Below, piece after piece: positions 9,903 through 16,883 of a DNA stretch of 64,000 bases; position 1 is the first letter of the stretch, and each line of letters opens with the position of its first letter. The position numbers and the translations under genes are program-made. The notes under the pieces were generated by a model. It searched no databases and was not told where the DNA came from. It saw only the letters and a list, made by a program, of their open reading frames with translations. Source of the DNA: Alphaproteobacteria bacterium (lineage in GTDB: Bacteria; Pseudomonadota; Alphaproteobacteria; UBA9219; RFNS01); NCBI GenBank assembly GCA_037200005.1, contig JBBCGY010000001.1:1693103-1757102 (forward strand), given 5' to 3'.

Positions 9903-10076
9903 CTATGCCGCCACAGGCAGTAGTGAGCCGGAGGCCTGCATCAACGCATTCCAACGCTCTTCCAGGGAAGCTTCGATAGCCGGGTGGATGCCTTCACGGC
10001 GCTCCCAATTCTCGATAATTGCAGTGATGGCGGGTTCGCTATGGCGAGCCAGGAATTGGCTGAATGCATTGGGCAT
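9903..10076 (-). CDS. Small hypothetical protein (57 aa)
   Basis: Reads MPNAFSQFLARHSEPAITAI onward, with repeated helical segments and many Glu and Arg residues. ATG 10076 is chosen over an upstream TTG because AAAGAGA precedes it. No family recognised. It is followed closely by the 61-residue gene and faces away from the XRE regulator. Confidence 0.45.
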   Translation of the reverse strand: MPNAFSQFLARHSEPAITAIIENWERREGIHPAIEASLEERWNALMQASGSLLPVAA

Positions 10077-10191
10077 CGGAAATCTCTTTCGCAATATATC
10101 GGTCAATATGTCCTGGAAGCCGGTTTTCCGCCTGAAAATGCCAAGCTCCGTGCTTCCAAGGGCAATTTATACACATAACACTACAATTTGT

Positions 10192-10209
10192 CGAGTATTT
10201 TTATACTTG
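10192..10209. promoter_or_regulatory. Palindromic site in the divergent promoter region
   Basis: CGAGTATTTTTATACTTG is nearly self-complementary (arms AGTAT/ATACT). It sits in an AT-rich gap between the small-gene pair on minus and the XRE regulator on plus, 85 bases before the XRE start. It could be the regulator's operator; only the symmetry is seen. Confidence 0.35.
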
Positions 10210-10293
10210 AAAGTAATGTTTGACGTTGTATTATCTACTCTTAACACTTAAAGATAGCTTGTTATCGGATTTAGGTAGGAAACGCTTTTAGCC

Positions 10294-10974
10294 ATGTCCA
10301 TCTCAGGAAAACAGCTCACCGCCGCTCGCGCTCTCGCAGGCTGGACGGCTGCCGCACTTGCCGAACGGGCGGGGCTGTCGCGTGACGCCATCATGAAAAT
10401 CGAGGCGGGAACCGTCCAACCGCGCGAAGGGACGATTGCCGACATCACAAGCGCCTTTGCCGCCATTGGTATCGAATTCACCGACCATAACGGTGTCCGG
10501 CAAAAACCGGAAGGCATGGACAAGCTGCATGGACGGGACGGCCTACTGAAATTCCTGGATTTGGTATACCGCTATCTCTCGGAAAACGGTGGGCGTGTAT
10601 GCGTGACCGGCGTCGATGAAGAGCAATGGAATGAGGTTATGGGCGAAGCGGCGGAATCACATTTCACGCGCATGACCCAGCTTGTCGATCAGCGCCAGGA
10701 CGTGGAGTTCTCGTGTCTGTGCGAGGAAGGAACCCGTCAGACGGGAACCGAGTCCTACACGAAATATCGCTGGCAATCGCAGAAGGACTTCAAGTCAGTT
10801 CCCTTTTATGTTTTCGGGGATTATCTGGCGATCATCGTTTTCGAGGGCGATCCGTCACCGACCATTTTTCTTATCAACTCGACAATCGCCGCCGACGCAT
10901 ACCGGCAACAGTTCATGAAAATGTGGGAGACGGCGAAAGTCATGCCGCGCAAGGGTAATGTTAAATCCAGTTGA
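10294..10974 (+). CDS. XRE-family transcriptional regulator
   Basis: A 226-residue protein with an N-terminal Cro/CI-type helix-turn-helix (residues about 4-65: 'LTAARALAGWTAAALAERAG', then 'SRDAIMKIEAG') that should bind DNA as a dimer. This opening is typical of short alphaproteobacterial XRE regulators. The C-terminal 150 residues form an unassigned alpha/beta region ('YRWQSQKDFKSVPFYVFGDY') that could sense a ligand or partner. Its 3' end overlaps the EgtD-like methyltransferase by 17 bases, so the two are probably co-translated. The palindrome at 10192-10209 is a candidate operator. Confidence 0.85.
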   Translation: MSISGKQLTAARALAGWTAAALAERAGLSRDAIMKIEAGTVQPREGTIADITSAFAAIGIEFTDHNGVRQKPEGMDKLHGRDGLLKFLDLVYRYLSENGGRVCVTGVDEEQWNEVMGEAAESHFTRMTQLVDQRQDVEFSCLCEEGTRQTGTESYTKYRWQSQKDFKSVPFYVFGDYLAIIVFEGDPSPTIFLINSTIAADAYRQQFMKMWETAKVMPRKGNVKSS

Positions 10975-11971
10975 TCTTGAGCTATTGCGCGACGCGCAGG
11001 ACTTATTTGCCCGGCGCCGGGACGCGCATATGGGCGCGCATCTCTATGCCGATCATGGCGGACGCAACGGCAATCCCAGCAAGACAGGCGCGAAGTTATG
11101 GAAAAGTCTTGCGGAGGAGGAACCGGCTTACTATATCTCGCGCGATGACAACCGGCTTCTGGCCGAGAGCCTGAGCAGCCTAAGCAAAGCTATCCCGCCG
11201 CATCTCACGCTACGGGATATCGGCCCCGGCGCGGATGAGTCCGTTATCAGAAAGACGGTTTCTCTGGTCAAGGCACTGCAGCCGAGTCTTTATACCGCCG
11301 TGGATGTCGAACCGAGCTTCGCCCAAGCAGCCTGCGAACTGGTCAAGCAGGCTATTCCCGGCGTTTCGGCCAGGCCGGAAGTCGCCAATGCTCTGCAGGG
11401 GGATCAGAATTCATCAGAGCCAGCCGTTACATATTTCGGCGGCTCGACAGTTGGCAATATCGTGCATGGCCTTGATGCGCAATTCCCGGTCACGAAGCTA
11501 GCCGGAATGCTGCATGGCCTCGCCCCTCATGACGACAATTATCTTATCCTTTCATTCGATGCCAATCGTGACCCAGCATCTCTCCTTAAAGCTTATGCAA
11601 GCGAGGGAAGCGTGGAGTTTTGCACGAACGCCTTGCATCGCATCGCCCGCGAATTACCCCATCAAGGATTCGACGCGGAGAACTTCTCCTACAGGCCTTT
11701 CTGGAACGCGCAAGGGGGTCAGATCGCTCATCTATGGCAAGTGCGCAGAGATATGGATTTCACTCTCGGCGGCGAGCATTTTTCTTTGAAAGCTGGCGAA
11801 GAATTTCACGGCCTGAATTCCTACAAGCCGTCGGAAGGCAACATCGCCAAAGCAGCGAAGCTTGCAGGGCTTGAAGTCCTACAATTCTTCAGGAACGACA
11901 GCACTCTGCGGCTCGGGGTTCTCCACCGGCCCGCCGCGACGACCAGCCTGCCTAAATTGGCGGTGGGATAA
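10958..11971 (+). CDS. EgtD-like SAM-dependent methyltransferase
   Basis: A 337-residue protein resembling the histidine-specific methyltransferase (EgtD) family, which trimethylates histidine in ergothioneine synthesis. The SAM-site region is 'LRDIGPGADESVIRKTVSL', followed by 'YTAVDVEPSFAQAA', 'TYFGGSTVGNIVHGL' (the family FxGSxxGN motif), and 'NALHRIARELPHQGFD', equivalent to the LxRINRExxxxFD stretch. No EgtB or EgtC neighbour is seen, and it is coupled to an XRE regulator instead, so ergothioneine synthesis is not supported by context and the substrate is open. The start overlaps the upstream gene. Confidence 0.72.
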   Translation: MLNPVDLELLRDAQDLFARRRDAHMGAHLYADHGGRNGNPSKTGAKLWKSLAEEEPAYYISRDDNRLLAESLSSLSKAIPPHLTLRDIGPGADESVIRKTVSLVKALQPSLYTAVDVEPSFAQAACELVKQAIPGVSARPEVANALQGDQNSSEPAVTYFGGSTVGNIVHGLDAQFPVTKLAGMLHGLAPHDDNYLILSFDANRDPASLLKAYASEGSVEFCTNALHRIARELPHQGFDAENFSYRPFWNAQGGQIAHLWQVRRDMDFTLGGEHFSLKAGEEFHGLNSYKPSEGNIAKAAKLAGLEVLQFFRNDSTLRLGVLHRPAATTSLPKLAVG

Positions 11972-12041
11972 ATGTCCGCCACTCTTTATTGAATAGGGAT
12001 AGCCAGTAACATTTTATGGAAACGGTTCGCAGCAGCTTGGG

Positions 12042-12105
12042 TTGCGTCTCATATATTGATAAATGTGAGACGCAAAAGGGTTTGTCAATAATACGTGAGA
12101 CGCAA
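12042..12105. repeat. Three copies of TTGCGTCTCA / TGAGACGCAA
   Basis: TTGCGTCTCA at 12042-12051 is inverted relative to TGAGACGCAA at 12066-12075, which recurs directly at 12096-12105, 30 bp (about three helical turns) further on. The element lies between the convergent ends of the EgtD-like gene and abiEii. The words TTGATAAA and TTTGTCAATA inside it recall bases found between the AbiEi operators at 13920-14015, so it may be a relic operator of a related system. No gene is read from it. Confidence 0.5.
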
Positions 12106-12134
12106 CCGAGCGATGATAGTTCAACGTCGTAGGC

Positions 12135-13049
12135 TTAACGTCCCAACAATTCCTTCTCCAAATTTACATAAGCGTCTTGATGTTTTTGCTCTGACATCTT
12201 CTGAAGATTGAGCAGCTTCCAGCGAACCGCGGGCAAATTCTCAACATCTTGCAAGCCGAGAAGCGGCCAATCCGGCTCGCGCGACTTGAAGGACAGCAGG
12301 AAAGCTTTCTCCTGTTTGGTCAAGGAAGCGCGAAGAGTTTTGATGAACTTCTCGCGCGTTTCCTCCAGGTCGGCCACCGTGACCGGTATCGTGGTCATTC
12401 TAGCGAATTCGCCCTCGAAGATATTGCGTATGTCTTTCCGCGTCGGGGCGATCAATTCGGCGATAGGCCTGTGATGACTGATAAGGTAGACGAGGAAGGT
12501 CTTGCGTAAGTCGTCGTCGATGCCCTCGTTTTCCATGAGCAGTTTAACATCGAACAAATCCCGCGGATGCTGGCGATCCAACGCCGCGCAAAGCTTACCA
12601 GCGTACAAATCAGGCAAGGAGAGAACCAGCATCTCGCCATAGCCGAATTCCTCTTCCACAATCGGCCTGACGTCCATGGCGATAGGAGGAAACACACTTC
12701 CGCGCAACACTGGCGACAGTTCGATTTTGATGCGGGCATCCCCTTGCGTGACGAAGAGCCGCAATGCATCGGATGCTTCATGCGTGGTTAGCACCTCGCT
12801 ATCCGGCAATTCCTTTTTAATATTGGCGGCTATCCGGGATAAGGCGCTGCGCGCATTCCGAAGCGCCGTCTCGCGGTCATCAAGCGGGAGATAAACGAGG
12901 TCGATATCGACCGAAAGCCGAGGAAGATCGCGAACAAACAAATTGATCGCCGTTCCGCCCTTCAAGGCAAAGCAGCTTTCTTGCCCAATTATGGGAAAGA
13001 GCCGCACGAGCAGCCGCACCTGCCGGTAATAGAGGCTGTTCCTATCCAT
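12135..13049 (-). CDS. abiEii: AbiEii/AbiGii-family nucleotidyltransferase toxin
   Basis: Toxin of a type IV toxin-antitoxin abortive infection system. AbiEii-family proteins are nucleotidyltransferases that block growth on phage infection. The active-site region is 'ALKGGTAINLFVRD' (residues 28-41) followed by 'SVDIDLVYLPL', which gives the DxD metal ligands Asp48 and Asp50. The central 'YAGKLCAALDRQHPRDLFDV' segment is typical of the family. It is 304 residues long, so complete. The start overlaps the antitoxin gene by 8 bases, the usual coupling for abiE. The neighbouring DISARM-like and helicase/GHKL genes fit a defence island. Confidence 0.88.
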   Translation of the reverse strand: MDRNSLYYRQVRLLVRLFPIIGQESCFALKGGTAINLFVRDLPRLSVDIDLVYLPLDDRETALRNARSALSRIAANIKKELPDSEVLTTHEASDALRLFVTQGDARIKIELSPVLRGSVFPPIAMDVRPIVEEEFGYGEMLVLSLPDLYAGKLCAALDRQHPRDLFDVKLLMENEGIDDDLRKTFLVYLISHHRPIAELIAPTRKDIRNIFEGEFARMTTIPVTVADLEETREKFIKTLRASLTKQEKAFLLSFKSREPDWPLLGLQDVENLPAVRWKLLNLQKMSEQKHQDAYVNLEKELLGR

Positions 13050-13890
13050 GTGTATTCCCGGCCATTTCCTTCGGCACTGTTATCAGATATTTGGGATCAA
13101 GCTTGCCGCCTTTTACAAGCTCGCGTTTGCCCGATCCTAGTGCGCCGCTTTCCATGCTGAATTTATCGAGATCGATTTTCTTTAGCCAGGGCAATTGATT
13201 TTTTTCGGCAAGCCAAAGAAACAGGCGTTTTACTTTAACATTTTCACAGCGCGAAAGCAGCCTGTTTAGCTTGATGGGTGACAGCATAGGCAGACCTTGC
13301 ATTAGCTGATTGGCATGTTCGAGAGAAGTGTTTTCCGGGACATCCATAAGCACTTCAAACATTGCGCGTTCCGGCCCTGATATCGTGAGAGGCCATTCAT
13401 CCAAGCGCCATGCCCAGGGTATTGTATCTTCATAGGACTGGCCGTGCTTTGTGGAATAAACATGATTCTTGAGACCGGTCGAACGCAAGGCTTTCAATGG
13501 AAGATTCTTGTGGTGGATATAGGTTGTTTGCAACGGAAACTTGTTTATCCATTCCGGCATCTTTTCTTGGCTATAAAGGTGCACAGTTTTATGCGCCAAA
13601 GGAGATAGATAATGCGCGTGGCCTTGAAGAGTTAGAGCCGTCAACCCTCCCGGCATCACAACTTCATGCATTCTTTGTAACGAACAAACAACGCCTTCCC
13701 ATGTAAGTCGCGTCGTCTCCGGCAGCTTGAATACTCCACGGACTTCAGAGGTAACAGAAACCAATTGCTCGCTCTTGATCCAATTATCAAGCGTATGGCG
13801 TTCAACGCCCCCTTTATCCATCAACCAAGAGCGCGTGACGACCAGCCCATAAGGGACAAGCTCGTGAAGGTGTTTTTGTGCCTTTTTCAT
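13042..13890 (-). CDS. abiEi: AbiEi-family antitoxin and repressor
   Basis: Antitoxin partner of abiEii, about 282 residues. The N-terminal winged helix-turn-helix (roughly 1-65: 'YGLVVTRSWLMDKGGVERHT' onward) binds DNA, and the C-terminal domain, ending 'GKRELVKGGKLDPKYLITVP', is typical of AbiEi and gives the antitoxin function. ATG 13890 is preferred to an upstream TTG because family proteins begin close to the winged helix. AbiEi is known to repress its own promoter by binding two inverted repeats, and exactly two identical palindromes lie upstream at 13920-14015. Confidence 0.87.
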   Translation of the reverse strand: MKKAQKHLHELVPYGLVVTRSWLMDKGGVERHTLDNWIKSEQLVSVTSEVRGVFKLPETTRLTWEGVVCSLQRMHEVVMPGGLTALTLQGHAHYLSPLAHKTVHLYSQEKMPEWINKFPLQTTYIHHKNLPLKALRSTGLKNHVYSTKHGQSYEDTIPWAWRLDEWPLTISGPERAMFEVLMDVPENTSLEHANQLMQGLPMLSPIKLNRLLSRCENVKVKRLFLWLAEKNQLPWLKKIDLDKFSMESGALGSGKRELVKGGKLDPKYLITVPKEMAGNTHG

Positions 13891-13919
13891 GCGCACCACC
13901 AAGTTTATAAAATGCTATA

Positions 13920-14015
13920 TTTGCGGCGAAAATCGCCGCAAAATGCAGTATCAATAAACTAACACACGGGAATTGGTTTATCAATATCTAAATTTGCGGC
14001 GAAAATCGCCGCAAA
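13920..14015. promoter_or_regulatory. Two identical 23-bp palindromes, probable AbiEi operators
   Basis: Perfect inverted repeats at 13920-13942 and 13993-14015, each TTTGCGGCGA-AAA-TCGCCGCAAA, 73 bp apart start to start (about seven helical turns). They fill the divergent gap between abiEi (minus) and the SF1 helicase gene (plus). Known AbiEi proteins bind two such repeats cooperatively to repress the abiE operon. Placement between divergent genes means the helicase operon could be under the same control. Confidence 0.8.
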
Positions 14016-14108
14016 TCACACGTTTATTAAACCAAATAAAGCTTGACCAATTGGGGAATTTTTTCAGATGCTGCTATTCAGGGTAGCATTCCACATAAGG
14101 GGAGCAAT

Positions 14109-16814
14109 ATGAGCAAAGAAACCTCTCTTGCTAACGAGGCATATAAAAAGTTTGCGCACGATACACTCCAACAATTGGAGAAAATTGCATTAGCGGCTCA
14201 TAAAAAGCTTGCCGATTTTCAACCGCCCGGGCCAACCTCGATGGCGACCATCAATACCCTAACTTCTCCTTCCGCTGTAAGAAATTTAGACCAAATCGGC
14301 CAAGCAAGTCGGCAAAGTTACCAAGAATTATCAATAGAACCGGCTATAGCTAGGGTTGAAGTCATAGATGAAAATAAAAAAAGGCGGCTCTACTATATAT
14401 GCCGAGGTGCCCCCATTCCCATAAATGGGATAGTTCTAGCCAGCTACAATTCATTCATCGGTCGTCTCGCCGCCCTCCCCGTTGGCAGCGAACTTACAAT
14501 CAAAGACGATGTAACAGTAGAAATCGTAGAACAAGCTAAGCTGAAACCAAAGTATTCTAACGCGTGGGATGCATATGCTGAAATTAATGCCAAGACACGC
14601 CGTCGTGCAATAACCATTGCATCCCTCCAAGCCCTCTTACATGGATTGCAAGAGCAAGAAAAAATCGAGGACATCTTAGGACAGATACAAGCCGAAGCAA
14701 AAAGCGAAGCAATTCTTATTGAAGGTATTCGCCGCAGTATTATTTCGAAAATGGGCCTTAGAGATCAACCCATATTAGACCAATATCAAGACAAAATTTT
14801 CCGCATGCCCTTAAACAAGCAGCTGTTCTTAATGGGCCCTCCGGGAACTGGGAAAACCACGACTTTAATTCGTCGTCTAGGCCAGAAATCAGATACCTCA
14901 TATCTCGAAGAGGATGAAAGAAATATAGTCAAAGCAAGCAGCCTTCTACAAACAGAGGTTCATAATAATAGCTGGCTAATGTTCACGCCAACCGAATTAT
15001 TAAGGCAGTACCTAAAAGAAGCTTTTGCTCGTGAAAACATAGCAGCTTCAGATCGGCGCGTTAGAACATGGCAGGATTATCAGCGAGATTTAGCTAGAAG
15101 GGTTTTCAATATTTTAAAGAGCGCATCCGGAAACGGAAATTTTGTTATGAAAGATATCGACGAATCGATATCAACTGCAGCTATTCACAATTCGATTTCT
15201 TGGTATGAAGATTTCGATAACTGGCAACAAGCAGTCTTTTTCAAAGAACTTCGAACATCAGCAATGTTTCTCAAAGAAGGGAAAATCGCTCAAATAAACA
15301 AATTGGGACATAATATACATACCATTCTTGAGCGTGTCGGCGTCGACAACTTAGCCTCCGTTCTCCAGGCACTTGCCAAAGCAGCTGCCAATGCCTTGAA
15401 TATTAATAGCACCTTGAAGAAACCAATAGACACAAAAATCGATCAAATAATCCAACTTCAACTTAACACCGATAAAGAATTTTTGAACGCTCTAACACAA
15501 TATCTCAGAGATATAAAAGAACAAGTCGACGAAGAAGACGATCTGGAAGCATTAGAAGCGGATGAGGAGATCGAATTTTGGTCAGGCTCTATAATAGATA
15601 AAGATAAGGCTGTGCGCGCTTATAGACAGGCAATACGTACCCATGCATATGCAAAGTCCCTTGGAAAAACATTAAACAAAAAATCCCGCAATGGAAAAAT
15701 TATAGAATGGCTGGACCAACGCTTACCTACAGAGCAGGACCAAATAGAGATCGGCGAGAGCCTTGTTCTTCAAAGCCATATAAGAGCATTCACAAGCCCT
15801 ATTAAACTTTACATGAATAGCATGCCCAAGCGTTACCGCGCATTCAGGCGAACGCGCTTAGAGGAGAATAGTTGGTATGTTAATAAAAACCCTTCCTCGT
15901 CAAGAGAAATTCACTCGCTTGAAATTGATATAATACTGCTGTCTCTTTTGCGAACATCACATGCGCTTTTATATGCAACTAACGTCGTTCAGGATATTGG
16001 GTCTCCCATCTGGTCATGCCTGAAACCAGTCTTGGACTTATACAAGAATCAGATCATGGTTGATGAAGCTACCGACTTCTCCCCCATACAATTGGCCTGC
16101 ATGACAGCGATGACCAATCCACAAATCCGTTCCTTTTTTGCGTGCGGAGATTTCAATCAACGCTTAACCATATGGGGCACACAATCTCCTGATGATTTAG
16201 AATGGGCGCTCCCTAATGTTGAAATTCAGGAAGTTACTATTTCATATCGACAAAGTGCCCAATTAAATGATTTAGCAAGGGCGATCATCCACGCTACCGA
16301 CGGGCCTCAAAATAAGGTTACACTTGCTGAAGATGTTGATAACAACGGGGTAGAGCCTGCATTGATAGAATATACAAACGATAATGTAGCATTAGCAAAA
16401 TGGCTGGCGCAGCGCATCCACGAAATTGAAGGCAGTGTTGGCCAAATGCCCTCGACAGCCATCTTTGTAAACTCCGAAGATGAGATTGAATTATTAGTCC
16501 AGCCACTGCTTATAGCTTTAGCTGAATATAACATCCAGGTTTTTGGGTGCAAAGATGGAAGAGTCGTAGGACAGGATAGCGACATCCGCGTATTTAATAT
16601 TCAACATATTAAAGGACTGGAGTTTGAAGCAGCATTTTATATTGCGATTGATCGCCTTGCTGTTATGCAGCCAGAACTTTTCAGCAAATATTTATATGTC
16701 GGGGCAACAAGAGCCGCCACATATTTAGGCCTTACATGTGAAGGAGCTTTGCCAGAAAGCTTAGAAAAACTACGAAATAAATTCGTTCCTAATTGGGAAA
16801 GGTATAACAAATAG
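14109..16814 (+). CDS. Superfamily 1 (UvrD-like) helicase, putative defence protein
   Basis: A 901-residue helicase. ATG 14109 is chosen over one at 14043 because GGGGAGCAAT precedes it. The SF1 motifs are complete: Walker A 'GPPGTGKTT' (about 243-251), Ia 'SWLMFTPTELLRQYL', II 'MVDEATDFSP' (about 648), III 'FACGDFNQRL', IV 'VTISYRQSAQL', V 'IQHIKGLEFEAAF' and VI 'YVGATRAATYLGL' (about 861). Nearly 400 residues, rich in Asp, Glu and Lys, separate motifs Ia and II, an unusually large insertion. The N-terminal 240 residues are of unknown fold. It should translocate on nucleic acid with ATP. It is followed after 69 bp by a GHKL-ATPase/nuclease fusion, and the pair is AT-rich against the backbone, suggesting transfer. 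An anti-phage role is inferred from context. Confidence 0.85.
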   Translation: MSKETSLANEAYKKFAHDTLQQLEKIALAAHKKLADFQPPGPTSMATINTLTSPSAVRNLDQIGQASRQSYQELSIEPAIARVEVIDENKKRRLYYICRGAPIPINGIVLASYNSFIGRLAALPVGSELTIKDDVTVEIVEQAKLKPKYSNAWDAYAEINAKTRRRAITIASLQALLHGLQEQEKIEDILGQIQAEAKSEAILIEGIRRSIISKMGLRDQPILDQYQDKIFRMPLNKQLFLMGPPGTGKTTTLIRRLGQKSDTSYLEEDERNIVKASSLLQTEVHNNSWLMFTPTELLRQYLKEAFARENIAASDRRVRTWQDYQRDLARRVFNILKSASGNGNFVMKDIDESISTAAIHNSISWYEDFDNWQQAVFFKELRTSAMFLKEGKIAQINKLGHNIHTILERVGVDNLASVLQALAKAAANALNINSTLKKPIDTKIDQIIQLQLNTDKEFLNALTQYLRDIKEQVDEEDDLEALEADEEIEFWSGSIIDKDKAVRAYRQAIRTHAYAKSLGKTLNKKSRNGKIIEWLDQRLPTEQDQIEIGESLVLQSHIRAFTSPIKLYMNSMPKRYRAFRRTRLEENSWYVNKNPSSSREIHSLEIDIILLSLLRTSHALLYATNVVQDIGSPIWSCLKPVLDLYKNQIMVDEATDFSPIQLACMTAMTNPQIRSFFACGDFNQRLTIWGTQSPDDLEWALPNVEIQEVTISYRQSAQLNDLARAIIHATDGPQNKVTLAEDVDNNGVEPALIEYTNDNVALAKWLAQRIHEIEGSVGQMPSTAIFVNSEDEIELLVQPLLIALAEYNIQVFGCKDGRVVGQDSDIRVFNIQHIKGLEFEAAFYIAIDRLAVMQPELFSKYLYVGATRAATYLGLTCEGALPESLEKLRNKFVPNWERYNK

Positions 16815-16883
16815 CTTCAGCTCAGTCATGCTAATCTAAGCAAGCAATACCATACATAATACATATAAAGGTCACCCCGCCGC

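Noticed and set aside
9709-10251. A 179-codon plus-strand frame
   Set aside because: Runs antisense through the two small genes and the AT-rich promoter region; no ribosome site and no recognisable domain.
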